DNA of 64,000 nucleotides from Pseudomonas typographi (GCF_014694385.1 NZ_JAAOCA010000005.1:124001-188000); one strand, 5' to 3'. Shown: positions 38,881 through 51,316, numbered from the stretch's first letter. Numbers and translations are program-made. Notes: generated by a model from the letters alone, not told the origin.

Positions 38881-40310
38881 GCTGCGCTCCCTTGGGTCAA
38901 TTCACGAACGTCGACGAAATGGCCGGCTACCGCGGCGGCGGCGGCCATCGCCGGGCTCACCAGGTGGGTGCGGCCACCGGCACCCTGGCGCCCTTCGAAG
39001 TTGCGGTTGGAGGTGGAGGCGCAATGCTCGCCGGATTCGAGCCGGTCCGGGTTCATTGCCAGGCACATGGAGCAGCCCGGCTCACGCCATTCGAAGCCGG
39101 CGGCGATGAACACCTTATCGAGCCCTTCCTGCTCGGCTTGCGCCTTGACCAGGCCCGAGCCGGGCACCACGATCGCCTGTTTGACGCTTGCTGCCACCTT
39201 GCGACCCTTGGCCACTTCAGCGGCAGCGCGCAGGTCTTCGATCCGCGAATTGGTACACGAGCCGATGAACACGCGATCGAGCTGGATCTCGGTAATCGGC
39301 TGGTTGGCACGCAGGCCCATGTACTTGAGTGCCCGCTCGATCGAGCCGCGCTTGATCAGGTCGGGCTCGCGGGCCGGGTCCGGCACGTTCTGGTCCACGG
39401 CCAGGACCATTTCTGGCGATGTGCCCCAACTGACCTGTGGCTTGATCTGCGCCGCCTCCATGCGCACCACCGTGTCGAACACGGCATCGTCGTCGGACTT
39501 CAAGCCTGACCACGCCGCTACCGCCTGCTCCCATTGCTCACCGCTGGGCGCGAACGGGCGGCCCTTGACGTAGGCGATGGTCTTGGCGTCGCAGGCAACC
39601 ATGCCCACCCGGGCGCCCGCTTCGATCGACATGTTGCACAAGGTCATCCGGCCTTCCATCGACAGCTCGCGGATGGCGCTGCCAGCGAACTCCATGGCGT
39701 GGCCATTGCCGCCCGCGGTGCCGATCTTGCCGATCACGGCCAGTACGATGTCTTTGGCGGTCACGCCCACTGGCAGCGCGCCTTCGACCAGCACCTGCAT
39801 ATTTTTCATTTTTTTGGCGACCAGGCATTGGGTGGCCAACACGTGTTCGACCTCGGAGGTGCCGATACCGTGCGCCAGCGCGCCAAATGCTCCATGGGTG
39901 GAGGTGTGCGAGTCGCCGCAGACCACGGTCATCCCCGGCAGCGTCGCGCCCTGCTCCGGGCCGATTACGTGAACGATGCCCTGGCGCGGGTCGTTCATCG
40001 TGAACTCGGTGATGCCATATTCTTCACAGTTGTCGTCGAGGGTTTGTACTTGAAGGCGCGACACCTCGTCGGCGATGGCCTCGATGCCCCCTTTGCGGTC
40101 GGGGGTGGTCGGCACGTTATGGTCAGGGGTGGCCACGATCGAGTCGACCCGCCACACCTTGCGCGAGGCCAGGCGCAGGCCCTCGAAGGCCTGCGGCGAG
40201 GTGACTTCGTGCACGATGTGGCGGTCGATGTAGATCAGTGAAGAGCCATCGTCGCGCTGCTTGACCACGTGTGAATCCCAGAGCTTGTCATACAGGGTCT
40301 TGCCGGCCAT
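38877..40310 (-). CDS. leuC: 3-isopropylmalate dehydratase, large subunit
   Basis: 477 residues, aconitase family. The three iron-sulfur cysteines lie in IGSCTNSRI (about 350) and [11 protein letters not shown] (about 412-418). [20 protein letters not shown] is the other hallmark. First gene of leuC-leuD-leuB. Probably controlled by the divergent LysR gene through the operator at 40410. Confidence 0.96.
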   Translation of the reverse strand: MAGKTLYDKLWDSHVVKQRDDGSSLIYIDRHIVHEVTSPQAFEGLRLASRKVWRVDSIVATPDHNVPTTPDRKGGIEAIADEVSRLQVQTLDDNCEEYGITEFTMNDPRQGIVHVIGPEQGATLPGMTVVCGDSHTSTHGAFGALAHGIGTSEVEHVLATQCLVAKKMKNMQVLVEGALPVGVTAKDIVLAVIGKIGTAGGNGHAMEFAGSAIRELSMEGRMTLCNMSIEAGARVGMVACDAKTIAYVKGRPFAPSGEQWEQAVAAWSGLKSDDDAVFDTVVRMEAAQIKPQVSWGTSPEMVLAVDQNVPDPAREPDLIKRGSIERALKYMGLRANQPITEIQLDRVFIGSCTNSRIEDLRAAAEVAKGRKVAASVKQAIVVPGSGLVKAQAEQEGLDKVFIAAGFEWREPGCSMCLAMNPDRLESGEHCASTSNRNFEGRQGAGGRTHLVSPAMAAAAAVAGHFVDVRELTQGSAA

Positions 40311-40409
40311 TTGCGATTCCTCATCAGGACTTTCTATGCCTTTTCTCTCTGGCGATACAGAGAGGGCTTGTAGCTTAGAATGCTATAGCGCTAAATTGAA
40401 TAACTCAAA

Positions 40410-40426
40410 TTCATACTTTTTATGAA
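40410..40426. promoter_or_regulatory. LysR-type operator between leuC and the LysR gene
   Basis: TTCATA, five bases, TATGAA: a perfect 17-base palindrome of the T-N11-A type bound by LysR proteins. It lies 27 bases before the LysR start and about 100 bases upstream of leuC, in an AT-rich stretch suited to divergent promoters. Confidence 0.6.
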
Positions 40427-40452
40427 CCGCATAACACAAAGGAATTTCGCCC

Positions 40453-41331
40453 GTGGATGTGGCCAACCTCAGCGCCTTCATCGCCATTGCCGAACTGGGC
40501 AGCTTTTCGGCGGCCGGGGAGCGCCTGCACTTGACCCAACCGGCGATCAGCAAGCGCATAGCCAGCCTTGAAGCGCAGTTGGAGAACCGCTTGTTCGACC
40601 GCCTGGGGCGGGAAGTGAGCCTGACCGAAGCAGGCCGCGCGCTGTTGCCGCGTGCGTACCAGATCGTCAATGTGCTGGATGACACCCGCCGCGCCCTGAC
40701 TAACCTCAACGGCGAAGTCAGCGGCAGGCTTACCCTTGCCACCAGCCACCATATCGGCCTGCATCGCCTGCCGCCAGTGCTGCGGGCATTCACCAAGCGC
40801 TACCCGAACGTTGCGCTGGATATCCAGTTTCTCGACTCGGAAGTGGCCTACGACGAAATCCTCCATGGCCGCGCCGAAGTCGCAGTGATCACCCTGGCGC
40901 CAGAACCCTATGGGCTGATCAAGGCCGTACCGATATGGGACGACCCGCTGGACTTCGTCGCCGCCCCGGAGCACGCGCTGGCGCGCCAGGTCCACGTTAC
41001 ACCGGCGGACATCGCCGGCCACCCGGCTGTGTTTCCGGGCAACAACACATTTACGCACCATATCGTACAACACTTGTTCCGTGCCCAAGGCCTGACGCCC
41101 AATATCGCCATGAGCACCAATTACCTGGAAACCATCAAGATGATGGTTTCTATTGGTATCGCCTGGAGCGTGCTGCCGCGCACCATGCTCGATGATCAAG
41201 TCGTGCGCCTGGCGCTGCCGGGGATCCAAATGAGCCGCCGGCTGGGCTACATCGTTCACACCGAGCGCACGCTGTCGAACGCCGCGCGAGCATTCATGGC
41301 TTTACTTGAGGCGGAAATCGTCTTTGCTTGA
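40453..41331 (+). CDS. LysR family transcriptional regulator
   Basis: 292 residues. N-terminal helix-turn-helix (LSAFIAIAELGSFSAAGERL, LTQPAISKRIASLEAQL), then a periplasmic-binding-protein-like effector domain from about 90. Divergent from leuC, so it is likely to activate leuCDB in response to a leucine precursor (inference). The start is GTG. Confidence 0.88.
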   Translation: MDVANLSAFIAIAELGSFSAAGERLHLTQPAISKRIASLEAQLENRLFDRLGREVSLTEAGRALLPRAYQIVNVLDDTRRALTNLNGEVSGRLTLATSHHIGLHRLPPVLRAFTKRYPNVALDIQFLDSEVAYDEILHGRAEVAVITLAPEPYGLIKAVPIWDDPLDFVAAPEHALARQVHVTPADIAGHPAVFPGNNTFTHHIVQHLFRAQGLTPNIAMSTNYLETIKMMVSIGIAWSVLPRTMLDDQVVRLALPGIQMSRRLGYIVHTERTLSNAARAFMALLEAEIVFA

Positions 41332-41372
41332 CGACTGGAGACACTCACGCCGCCTGAAGGAAGCCCGCACCG

Positions 41373-43475
41373 ATGCCTGAATACGACGCCCCTTCGCCGC
41401 GGTCACCACACCGGGCGCCGCCGCAGGAAGACCCCAGCCTGATGATAATGGCGCTGGAGGGCGCCAACCTTGGGGCCTGGCGCTGGGACCTGGCCAGCGG
41501 CTTATGGCAAGGCTCTGCCAGGGCACTGGCGCTGTTGGGCCTGGCGCCAGGCACCCCGCCGCAACAGTACGCGGCTTATATACAACGGGTTCATGAACAA
41601 GACCGCGCCCGCGTTGAGCGTGCCCTGAACCGCGCCGCGCAGGGTGAAGCCGGGCCAATGCCGTTGGCACACCGTGTGGCCGGCGAGGGCGGCACGCTGC
41701 AATGGCTAGAGCTCGACGCCCGGCTGCTGGAGCAAGCCGGCCATCGCGTATTGGCCGGCGTAATACGCCCGCTGCGCCCGCTGGCCACCGCCGAAGACCG
41801 CTTCGCCCGGTTGTTCCAGGCAAGCCCCTACCCGATCAGTGTCATCGAACGGGCCAGTGGCCGTTTCATTGAGGTGAACCCGTGTTTCAGCGAAACCTTT
41901 GGCTGGCCCAGCGAAGACATACTCGGGCATACCGCCGAAGAGCTGATGCTATGGGGCGATGGCCTGCAGTGCCAGGCGTTGCTGGCCGACATCGAACGGT
42001 ACGGGCGGGTTACCCACCGGGAAATCGTCGCCCGGCGCAAGCACGGTGAGCGGGTAAGCCTGGAAATGTCGGCCGAGCCGATCACCCTGAACGGTATCGC
42101 CTGCCTGCTGTTCACGGCCCGCGACGTCACCCAGCTCAAAAGCGCCCAAGCGCAGATCCAGCACTTGGCCTACCACGACCCGCTCACCAACTTACCCAAC
42201 CGCGCTCTGCTGATGGACCGCATCAGCCAGCAAGTCACGCACCTCAAGCGCAACAACCAGCGGGGCGCCCTACTCTTTCTGGACTTGGATCACTTCAAAC
42301 ACATCAACGACTCGCTCGGCCACCCCGTCGGCGACGCCGTGCTGAAGATCATCACCGCACGCCTGGAGGCCAGCGTGCGCCTGGAGGACACCGTTGCCCG
42401 CCTGGGCGGCGACGAGTTCGTGGTGCTGATCAGCGGCCTGGAAGGCACTCGCAGCGAAGTCACCCTGCAGGTGCGCCAGGCCGCCGACGGCCTGCGCGAG
42501 CTGCTGGCCGAACCCATGACCCTCGACGGCCACCGCCTGCTGGTCACCCCGAGTATCGGTATGGCACTGATTCCGGACCATGGCACACAGCCGGCCGACC
42601 TGCTCAAACGCGCCGACATCGCCCTGTACCGGGCCAAGGATTCCGGGCGCAACACCGCACAGTTGTTCCACAGCACCATGCAGAAGGTCGCCAGCGAACG
42701 CCTGCGCCTGGAAAACGACTTGCGCTTGGCCATGGCCCGTGGCGAATTTCATTTGCACTTCCAGCCCCAGGTGGACGCCCGCGAGGATCACATCGTGGGG
42801 GCCGAAGTGTTACTGCGCTGGTTGCACCCGCAACTGGGCCAGCAATCGCCAGCGCAGTTCATCCAAGTGCTGGAAGAAAGCGGCATGATCCTCGAAGTCG
42901 GCAATTGGATTCTCGACGAAGCTTGCGGCGCCTGTGCCCGCCTGCTGCATGAGGGGCTTATCGATGCCAGCGACTTCAGCCTGTGCGTGAATATCAGCCC
43001 TCGGCAGTTTCGCCAGGTAGATTTCGTCGAGCGCGTCGAGCGCAGTCTCAGCCACAACCAATTGCCGTGCAGCCTGCTCAAGCTGGAAATCACCGAAGGC
43101 ATCGTGATCCAGAACCTGGAAGACACCATCAGCAAGATGCGCGCCTTGAAAAAACTTGGGGTCAGCTTCGCCATGGACGACTTCGGCACAGGCTATTCGT
43201 CGCTGACCTACCTCAAACGGTTGCCGGTGGACGCGCTGAAAATCGACCAGTCGTTCGTGCGCGACTGTACCAGCGACCCCAACGATGCCGAGATCATCCG
43301 GGCGATCGTCGCGATGGCGCGCAGCCTTGACCTCACCGTGATCGCCGAGGGTGTGGAGCTGTCCGAACAATTGGAGTTCCTCGAACGCCTGGGCTGCCAC
43401 TTGTACCAGGGCTACTTGTACAGCCGGCCGGTACCCTGGCCGGCGTTCCGGGCATTACTGACCGGCGAGGGGTAA
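41373..43475 (+). CDS. PAS-GGDEF-EAL cyclic-di-GMP protein
   Basis: 700 residues. Two PAS-type sensor regions (about 25-130 and 140-260), a GGDEF cyclase domain (260-435) with intact LGGDEFVVL, and an EAL phosphodiesterase domain (445-690). The name-giving EAL is EVL here (GAEVLLRWLHP), but other catalytic marks (CVNISPRQF, MDDFGTGYSSLTYLKRLP, AEGVE) are present. No membrane segment, so cytosolic. It could make or break c-di-GMP depending on the PAS signal; the net direction cannot be read. Confidence 0.9.
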   Translation: MPEYDAPSPRSPHRAPPQEDPSLMIMALEGANLGAWRWDLASGLWQGSARALALLGLAPGTPPQQYAAYIQRVHEQDRARVERALNRAAQGEAGPMPLAHRVAGEGGTLQWLELDARLLEQAGHRVLAGVIRPLRPLATAEDRFARLFQASPYPISVIERASGRFIEVNPCFSETFGWPSEDILGHTAEELMLWGDGLQCQALLADIERYGRVTHREIVARRKHGERVSLEMSAEPITLNGIACLLFTARDVTQLKSAQAQIQHLAYHDPLTNLPNRALLMDRISQQVTHLKRNNQRGALLFLDLDHFKHINDSLGHPVGDAVLKIITARLEASVRLEDTVARLGGDEFVVLISGLEGTRSEVTLQVRQAADGLRELLAEPMTLDGHRLLVTPSIGMALIPDHGTQPADLLKRADIALYRAKDSGRNTAQLFHSTMQKVASERLRLENDLRLAMARGEFHLHFQPQVDAREDHIVGAEVLLRWLHPQLGQQSPAQFIQVLEESGMILEVGNWILDEACGACARLLHEGLIDASDFSLCVNISPRQFRQVDFVERVERSLSHNQLPCSLLKLEITEGIVIQNLEDTISKMRALKKLGVSFAMDDFGTGYSSLTYLKRLPVDALKIDQSFVRDCTSDPNDAEIIRAIVAMARSLDLTVIAEGVELSEQLEFLERLGCHLYQGYLYSRPVPWPAFRALLTGEG

Positions 43476-43517
43476 ACGCTGCCGCAGCGGCGTCCGCCCT
43501 TGTGGCCAAGCTGGAAT

Positions 43518-43555
43518 AAAAAGGGGGGCGCCCCACCAGGCGCCCCCCCTTTTTA
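43518..43555. terminator. Two-way terminator between converging genes
   Basis: Ten-base GC stem (GGGGGGCGCC / GGCGCCCCCC) flanked by A5 on the left and T5 on the right, so it can stop transcription of both the c-di-GMP gene and the heat-shock gene. Confidence 0.9.
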
Positions 43556-43571
43556 CAGCCACATCAAGCGA

Positions 43572-44021
43572 TCAATGTTGCAATGCCGGCGCAGTGCTCC
43601 CGATCGGGATGCGTTTGGCCTTAGCCTCTTCCGGCACAACCCGCAGCAGGTCGATATTGAGCAGCCCATTCACCAAGGCTGCGCCCTTGACCTCGATATG
43701 GTCGGCCAAGCGGAAGGACAACTTGAAGCCCCGCTGGGCAATGCCCTGATGCAAGTAGGTCACGTTCTGGGCCTCGGCGTCACGCTGCTTGCCGCCGCTG
43801 ACCGTCAGCACACCTTTTTCGACCTCCAGCTCAAGGTCCTGTTCTTCGAACCCTGCGGCGGCCACAACGATGCGGTAGTGTTCATCGCCATGCTTCTCCA
43901 CGTTGTAGGGAGGGTAACCGCTGCCCGATTCGTTGCGCGCGGCAGACTCGAACAGATCATTGAACCGGTCGAAACCGATGGACTGGCGAAACAGTGGAGC
44001 CAGGGAAAAAGCAGTAGTCAT
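43572..44021 (-). CDS. ibpA: Small heat-shock protein, Hsp20/IbpA type
   Basis: 149 residues. An ATP-independent holdase that keeps unfolded proteins soluble. The alpha-crystallin domain spans about 35-130 (PPYNVEKHGDEHYRIVVAAA, GVLTVSG) with a C-terminal IPI anchor motif (KRIPIG). Two ATGs lie close together; the second (44021) has the right distance from AGGAG. Translation is probably temperature-gated by the hairpin at 44029. Confidence 0.9.
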   Translation of the reverse strand: MTTAFSLAPLFRQSIGFDRFNDLFESAARNESGSGYPPYNVEKHGDEHYRIVVAAAGFEEQDLELEVEKGVLTVSGGKQRDAEAQNVTYLHQGIAQRGFKLSFRLADHIEVKGAALVNGLLNIDLLRVVPEEAKAKRIPIGSTAPALQH

Positions 44022-44028
44022 GGTCATT

Positions 44029-44046
44029 CTCCTGAAATTCAGCGAG
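44029..44046 (-). promoter_or_regulatory. ROSE-type RNA thermometer hairpin of ibpA
   Basis: In the ibpA leader, CTCGCTGA pairs across a 3-base loop with TCAGGAG, hiding the Shine-Dalgarno sequence, with one G left bulged opposite it. The anti-SD strand contains TCGCT, a UYGCU as in ROSE elements. Heat should melt it and allow translation. ROSE control of ibpA is known in pseudomonads. Confidence 0.75.
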
Positions 44047-44086
44047 TAGGTTCATTACGCGACCCGTCTTCGGCATCGCGTACTCA

Positions 44087-45079
44087 CTAAATGGAGATGG
44101 CCTCGCGCCTTTCAAGACCGTTCGTCGGGCTTTTTTCATCCAGCCCGATCAGCCTGGCGATACGCTGGCAATCGGTTTCCCGCCGCAATTGTTCGAATAG
44201 CGTGCTCGCCTCGGGGTAACTGCGGGTCAGCATCGCTACCCATTGCTTGAGGCGCCCCGGCGCATAGCGCGGCGACAACTTATCGGTGGCCAACCGCCAA
44301 AAGCGCTGTAGCAGCGGCAGCGCCTGCTCCCAGGCCATCGGCGCTAACGCTACGCCCTGCTCGGCAGCGGCGATCTGCCGCGCCAGGTCTGGGCGCGACA
44401 CCAGCCCGCGGCCCAGCATCACATCATGGGCGCCGCACACCTGGCGGCAACGTTGCCAGTCGGCCACCGACCAGATGTCCCCATTGGCGTACACCGGCAC
44501 CTTGACCGCACCCTGCACGCGCGCGACCCACTCCCAATGGGCCGGCGGCTTGTAACCGTCGAGTTTGGTACGGGCGTGCACCACGATCTGCTCGGCACCA
44601 CCGCTTTCCAACGCCCGGGCGCAATCCAGGGCGCCATGGGGGCTGGCATAACCCAGGCGCATCTTCGCGGTCACCGGCACATGGGCCGGGGTGTGGCGGC
44701 GCACGCTGCTGACGATGGCGTGCAACAGCTCCGGCTCGTTCAGCAACACCGCACCGCCACGGGAACGGTTCACCGTTTTGGCGGGGCAGCCGAAGTTAAG
44801 ATCGATCACCGGCGCGCCCAGCTCGCAGGCGGCGGCCGCACTCTCACCGAGCAGCGACGGGTCGCTGCCGAGCAACTGCACGCGCAGCGGCACGCCGGCA
44901 CGGGTGCGGCTGCCCCGCGCAAGCTCGGGCGCAAGCTTGAGGAACGCCGGCGGCTGCAAGGCGCGGTCCGATACCCGTATGAATTCGGTCACACACCAGT
45001 CGATGCCGCCGACCTCGGTGAGCACCTCACGGAGAATGTCGTCGACCAGGCCCTCCATCGGTGCCAGCGCAATCTGCAT
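44087..45079 (-). CDS. dusC: tRNA-dihydrouridine synthase C
   Basis: 330 residues, FMN-dependent TIM barrel that reduces uridine 16 in t[16 protein letters not shown] at the start, active-site Cys in [17 protein letters not shown] (about 95-112), and KMRLGY. The ATG at 45079 has an AAGG upstream; a longer frame without a start signal is rejected. DusA/B are less likely because of the short [12 protein letters not shown] opening. Confidence 0.9.
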   Translation of the reverse strand: MQIALAPMEGLVDDILREVLTEVGGIDWCVTEFIRVSDRALQPPAFLKLAPELARGSRTRAGVPLRVQLLGSDPSLLGESAAAACELGAPVIDLNFGCPAKTVNRSRGGAVLLNEPELLHAIVSSVRRHTPAHVPVTAKMRLGYASPHGALDCARALESGGAEQIVVHARTKLDGYKPPAHWEWVARVQGAVKVPVYANGDIWSVADWQRCRQVCGAHDVMLGRGLVSRPDLARQIAAAEQGVALAPMAWEQALPLLQRFWRLATDKLSPRYAPGRLKQWVAMLTRSYPEASTLFEQLRRETDCQRIARLIGLDEKSPTNGLERREAISI

Positions 45080-45087
45080 GGGGGCCT

Positions 45088-45525
45088 TCACCCGTGGCGC
45101 ATCAGGGCGGCGCCGTAGCCACTGAGGAATGCCCCAGGCATGCGTTTGGCCTTGCCACTGGAGAGCTCGATACACACGAAGGTGGTCTGTGCCCGCAGCA
45201 CGGTCACGCCGTCGGCGGGGCGCACCAATTGGAAACGGCGGTTCATGCGGATTTTTTCGTCCCAGTCGGCGATCCACGTGGCCATCACCAACGCGTCGCC
45301 TTCATAGGCTGCTGCCAGGTAGTCGATTTCGTGGCGCACCACCGCCATAGCCCGATCAAGGCGGCGGTATTCAGCCAAGTCCAGACCGAGTTGCTGGGAG
45401 TGGCGCCAGGCGCAGCGCTCCAGCCAGGCCACGTAAACGGCATTGTTGGCGTGGCCGAGGCCGTCGATGTCGTCGGGGCCAACTGCCAGCGGCAAGGTGA
45501 AAGGTTCAGGTGCGTCCCAGTTCAT
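45088..45525 (-). CDS. Acyl-CoA thioesterase, hotdog fold
   Basis: 145 residues of the 4-hydroxybenzoyl-CoA thioesterase/YbgC group. The active Asp lies in [21 protein letters not shown]. Start at 45525 behind AAAGGAG. It ends 8 bases before dusC begins, so the two are co-transcribed. The substrate is unknown. Confidence 0.85.
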   Translation of the reverse strand: MNWDAPEPFTLPLAVGPDDIDGLGHANNAVYVAWLERCAWRHSQQLGLDLAEYRRLDRAMAVVRHEIDYLAAAYEGDALVMATWIADWDEKIRMNRRFQLVRPADGVTVLRAQTTFVCIELSSGKAKRMPGAFLSGYGAALMRHG

Positions 45526-45583
45526 GGGTACTCCTTTGGCAAACGTGCGGTCGCCGCACACGCCCGCTGGATAGTTTGCCGCC

Positions 45584-45624
45584 GAAAAAAACAAAAGGCC
45601 CATTCAATAATCGAATGAGCCTTG
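45584..45624 (-). terminator. Terminator of the tRNA-Ala/Glu array
   Basis: On the minus strand AAGGCTCATTC pairs with GAATGGGCCTT around a short loop and is followed by TTTTGTTTTTTT. Confidence 0.85.
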
Positions 45625-45647
45625 ATTCCCGGAGATCGGGGCAACAG

Positions 45648-45723
45648 TGGCGTCCCCTAGGGGACTCGAACCCCTGTTACCGCCGTGAAAGGGCGGTGTC
45701 CTAGGCCACTAGACGAAGGGGAC
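45648..45723 (-). tRNA. tRNA-Glu (TTC)
   Basis: 76 bases, encoded CCA, acceptor GTCCCCT/AGGGGAC, anticodon TTC. Identical to the copy at 45893. Last gene of the array. Confidence 0.97.
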
Positions 45724-45766
45724 GCAAACCTTCGCGCGGGCTCGTTTCAGCGAGCCTGGGCAGAAT

Positions 45767-45842
<76 letters not shown>

Positions 45843-45892
45843 GATTTTACGCCTGTCGGCGCGTACCCCTTACCGGCGATACGATGTGAAAG

Positions 45893-45968
45893 TGGCGTCC
45901 CCTAGGGGACTCGAACCCCTGTTACCGCCGTGAAAGGGCGGTGTCCTAGGCCACTAGACGAAGGGGAC
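45893..45968 (-). tRNA. tRNA-Glu (TTC), second copy
   Basis: Same sequence as the tRNA-Glu at 45648, encoded CCA, anticodon TTC. Confidence 0.97.
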
Positions 45969-46042
45969 ATGACCTTCTACCACGGACCAGTCTGGTGGCT
46001 GATCCTTCCGAAGTCAAAAAACCGACTGCGAAACTTGGAATG

Positions 46043-46118
<76 letters not shown>

Positions 46119-46163
46119 ACAGGTCGACACCGTGATTTCGGCGCCGTGTCGTGGACGGGGCGC

Positions 46164-46192
46164 ATATTAAGGGCCCCGCCCTACCCTGTCAA
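46164..46192 (-). promoter_or_regulatory. Strong promoter of the tRNA-Ala/Glu array
   Basis: On the minus strand TTGACA, exactly 17 bases, TAATAT, then a GC-rich discriminator (GCGCCCCG). The start would be near 46156, about 38 bases before the first tRNA. Near-perfect sigma-70 boxes with such a discriminator mark growth-controlled stable RNA genes. Confidence 0.85.
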
Positions 46193-46300
46193 ACAGAATT
46201 TCAAAAAACCCTTAAATTTTTTTCAAAGGCTTTCAATGAGTTAGGGCAGCGCCTGGGGCGAGGCCGCGGTACCCTTACCCCAGTTGCGACGGCCGGCACG

Positions 46301-47779
46301 TCAGAGCGCGGCGAACAGCTTCTCCCACTCCTTGTTTTCCCTCTTCGATACCCCGCCGAGCAACTCCAGCGCCTGGCGCAGGCGGTATCGGGTCAGGTCT
46401 GGCCCGAGAATCTCCATGGCGTCGAGTACCGACACGGAATTGGCCTGGCCAGTGATGGCAGCGAACATCAAGGGCATCGCATCACGCAGCTTAAGCCCCA
46501 GCGCCTCGGCAACCTGCTGGATGCAGGCGGTGATGCGGTCTTTTTCCCAGGTGCGCAAGGCTTCGAGCTTCCACAAAATCCACTGCATCATCTGCCGCAC
46601 TTGGTCCGCATTGAGCTTCTTATGGGCGAACAGGGCCGGGTCCGGCTGTACCCCGCCCTGGAAGAAAAACCCGGCCAGGGGAGCAATTTGCGAGAATGTT
46701 TCCACCCGCCCCTGCACATGCGGGGCGATGCGCATCAGGTAGTCATTGTTGAACGCCCATTGCCGAGCACGCTCGGCGAATTGTTCCACCGGCAGCTCGC
46801 GCAGCCATTGGCCATTGAGCCAGGAGAGTTTCTCGATGTCGAAAATCGGCCCACCCAACGACACCCGCGAGAGGTCGAAATGCTCGACCATATCGGCCAG
46901 CGAGAACTTTTCACGCTCATCGGGCATGGACCAGCCCATGCGCCCCAGGTAATTGAGCATGGCCTCAGGCAAAAAGCCCATGCGCTCATAGAACGTGACC
47001 GAGGTAGGGTTCTTGCGTTTGGAGAGCTTGCTCTTGTCGGGGTTGCGCAACAGCGGCATGTAGCACAGCTTAGGCTGCTCCCAGCCGAAGTATTCGTAGA
47101 GCTTTATCAGCTTGGGTGCCGAAGGCAGCCATTCCTCGCCGCGCAGCACGTGGGTGATGCCCATCAGGTGGTCATCGACCACATTGGCCAGAAAGTACGT
47201 AGGCAGCCCGTCGGCTTTCATCAGCACCTGCATGTCCATGCGGTCCCACGGGATCTCCACGTCGCCACGCAGCAGGTCGGGCACGATGCACACGCCTTCG
47301 CTCGGCACCTTCATGCGAATAACATGCGGCTCACCGGCGGCTAGGCGGCGCTGCACCTCGTCCGCCGACAGCAGCAATGCGCGGCCATCGTAACGTGGGG
47401 TCTCGCCACGCGCCTGCTGCTCGGCGCGCATCTGCTCCAGCTCCTCGGCGGTGCAAAAGCATGGGAAGGCATGGCCGGCGTCGACCAATTGCTGCACGTA
47501 GCGCTGGTAGATCTGCCCCCGTTCGCTCTGCCGATAGGGCCCATGGGGCCCGCCCACGTCCGGGCCTTCGTTCCATTCGATACCCAACCAACGTAGGGCA
47601 TCGAAGATCTGCTGTTCCGATTCGCGGGTCGAGCGCAACTGGTCGGTGTCTTCGATACGCAGTATGAATTCACCACCATGCTGCTTGGCAAAGCAATAGT
47701 TGAACAAAGCGATGTAAGCCGTGCCAACGTGGGGGTCGCCGGTAGGCGAAGGCGCGATACGGGTACGAACGGTGCTCAT
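46301..47779 (-). CDS. gltX: Glutamyl-tRNA synthetase
   Basis: 492 residues, class I. HIGH-type motif [14 protein letters not shown] (about 8-21) and KMSKS-type KLSKRK (about 247-252). The start at 47779 gives the standard [14 protein letters not shown]. It lies beside the tRNA-Glu genes that it serves, a fitting but not necessarily regulatory neighbourhood. Confidence 0.95.
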   Translation of the reverse strand: MSTVRTRIAPSPTGDPHVGTAYIALFNYCFAKQHGGEFILRIEDTDQLRSTRESEQQIFDALRWLGIEWNEGPDVGGPHGPYRQSERGQIYQRYVQQLVDAGHAFPCFCTAEELEQMRAEQQARGETPRYDGRALLLSADEVQRRLAAGEPHVIRMKVPSEGVCIVPDLLRGDVEIPWDRMDMQVLMKADGLPTYFLANVVDDHLMGITHVLRGEEWLPSAPKLIKLYEYFGWEQPKLCYMPLLRNPDKSKLSKRKNPTSVTFYERMGFLPEAMLNYLGRMGWSMPDEREKFSLADMVEHFDLSRVSLGGPIFDIEKLSWLNGQWLRELPVEQFAERARQWAFNNDYLMRIAPHVQGRVETFSQIAPLAGFFFQGGVQPDPALFAHKKLNADQVRQMMQWILWKLEALRTWEKDRITACIQQVAEALGLKLRDAMPLMFAAITGQANSVSVLDAMEILGPDLTRYRLRQALELLGGVSKRENKEWEKLFAAL

Positions 47780-47835
47780 GGGCAATCTCAAGCAAACAGA
47801 ACAAACCGGCGATGTTAGCAGGTTTTGGCGGGGCC

Positions 47836-49851
<2,016 letters not shown>

Positions 49852-49892
49852 CGTGACCTCATCGGCAGCCAGGGCGAAACGCCTGGCTTAAA

Positions 49893-49908
49893 CTGTATCG
49901 ATAAACAG
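49893..49908. promoter_or_regulatory. LexA (SOS) box of uvrB
   Basis: CTGT, eight bases, ACAG (CTGTATCGATAAACAG) matches the LexA consensus exactly at the conserved positions, just upstream of uvrB. It could also touch the divergent aminotransferase promoter. Confidence 0.8.
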
Positions 49909-50089
49909 TACTGCCGAAGCCGGCCGGCGTCAAACCACCGTACAGGCCCCGGCCGCTTCATGGTGCCGTGCAAAAAACCGGGTAAAACCAGGTGCAACCC
50001 GTCGCGAACCGGCCACCTGCCCTCTATACTCTCGTACCGTTCTCATGCGCTCTCTGCGCCTCACCTCTCCAAGAGCCACGGTCATTTAA

Positions 50090-51277
50090 ATGAGCCTGTT
50101 TTCCGCTGTCGAATTGGCACCCCGCGACCCTATCCTGGGCCTTAACGAAGCCTTCAATGCCGACCCCCGCGCCTACAAGGTAAACCTGGGCGTAGGTGTT
50201 TACTGTGATGAAAACGGCAAGGTCCCCTTACTGCGAGCGGTGAGCGAAGCCGAAAAAGCCCGTGTGGCGCAACAAACTTCCCGCGGCTACCTGCCCATCG
50301 ACGGCATCGCCAGCTACGATCACGCCGTGCAGCGCCTATTGTTCGGTGAAGCCTCGCCCTTGCTGGCCGACGGCCGCGTGGTCACCGTGCAGGCCGTTGG
50401 TGGCACCGGCGCGCTGAAGCTCGGCGCCGATTTCATCAAGCAGCTTGCCCCAGGGGCCGTGGTCGCGATCAGCGACCCCAGTTGGGAAAACCACCGGGCG
50501 CTGTTCGAGCGCGCCGGCTTCCCGGTGCGGGACTACCGCTACTATGATGCGACCAGCCACGACGTGAACCGTTCCGGCATGCTCGAAGACCTGCTCGCGC
50601 TGCCAGCAGGCTCTGTGGTGGTGCTGCACGCCTGTTGCCATAACCCCACCGGGGTCGACCTGGGCACCGACGATTGGCAGAACGTATTGCAGGTCGTGCG
50701 CGAGAAGCAGCACATTCCCTTCCTCGACATCGCTTACCAGGGCTTTGGTGACGGTATCTATGAAGACGCCGCTGCCGTGCGGCTGTTCGCCGAGTCGGGC
50801 CTTGAGTTCTTCGTCTCCAGCTCATTCTCCAAGTCGTTCTCGCTGTATGGCGAACGTGTGGGCGCGCTGTCGATCGTCACGGCCTCCAAGGGCGATGCGG
50901 GCCGAGTGCTGAGCCAAATCAAGCGGGTGATCCGTACCAACTACTCCAACCCGCCTACCCATGGCGCCAGCATCGTCGCCGCGGTGCTTGGCAACGCCGA
51001 ATGGCGGGCATTGTGGGAAGCGGAACTGGCCCAGATGCGCGAACGCATCCAGGGCATGCGTAGCGCCATGGTCGAGCGCCTGGCCGCCCATGGCGATTTC
51101 AGTTTCGTCGCCCGCCAGCGGGGCATGTTCTCCTATTCCGGGCTGTCGGCAGCGCAAGCGCAGCGCTTGCGCGACGAATTTGCCATCTACGCCTTGGACA
51201 CCGGGCGTATCTGCGTGGCCGCGCTGAACACCCATAACATCGAAGCGATCACCGCCGCCATCGCCCGCGTTTTATAG
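50090..51277 (+). CDS. Aromatic/aspartate aminotransferase, class I
   Basis: 395 residues, PLP enzyme of the AspC/TyrB type: KVNLGVGVYCDENGKVPLL at the start, HACCHNPTGVDL, and the PLP lysine in SSSFSKSFSLYGERVG (about 240-255). It exchanges amino groups between aromatic amino acids or aspartate and 2-oxoglutarate. Divergent from uvrB. TyrB and AspC cannot be told apart from sequence alone. Confidence 0.9.
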   Translation: MSLFSAVELAPRDPILGLNEAFNADPRAYKVNLGVGVYCDENGKVPLLRAVSEAEKARVAQQTSRGYLPIDGIASYDHAVQRLLFGEASPLLADGRVVTVQAVGGTGALKLGADFIKQLAPGAVVAISDPSWENHRALFERAGFPVRDYRYYDATSHDVNRSGMLEDLLALPAGSVVVLHACCHNPTGVDLGTDDWQNVLQVVREKQHIPFLDIAYQGFGDGIYEDAAAVRLFAESGLEFFVSSSFSKSFSLYGERVGALSIVTASKGDAGRVLSQIKRVIRTNYSNPPTHGASIVAAVLGNAEWRALWEAELAQMRERIQGMRSAMVERLAAHGDFSFVARQRGMFSYSGLSAAQAQRLRDEFAIYALDTGRICVAALNTHNIEAITAAIARVL

Positions 51278-51285
51278 CGCGCCAA

Positions 51286-51316
51286 AGGCAAGGGGAAGGT
51301 TGACTTCCCTTTGCCT
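51286..51316 (+). terminator. Hairpin after the aminotransferase gene
   Basis: A 13-base stem (AGGCAAGGGGAAG / CTTCCCTTTGCCT) with a 5-base loop, 8 bases after the stop. No T-run follows, so it may be a processing or stability hairpin rather than a full terminator. It is 23 bases before tRNA-Asn. Confidence 0.55.

Noticed and set aside
46151..47344. 397-residue plus-strand frame opposite gltX
   Set aside because: Shadow of gltX; low-complexity His/Gln-rich translation without motifs.
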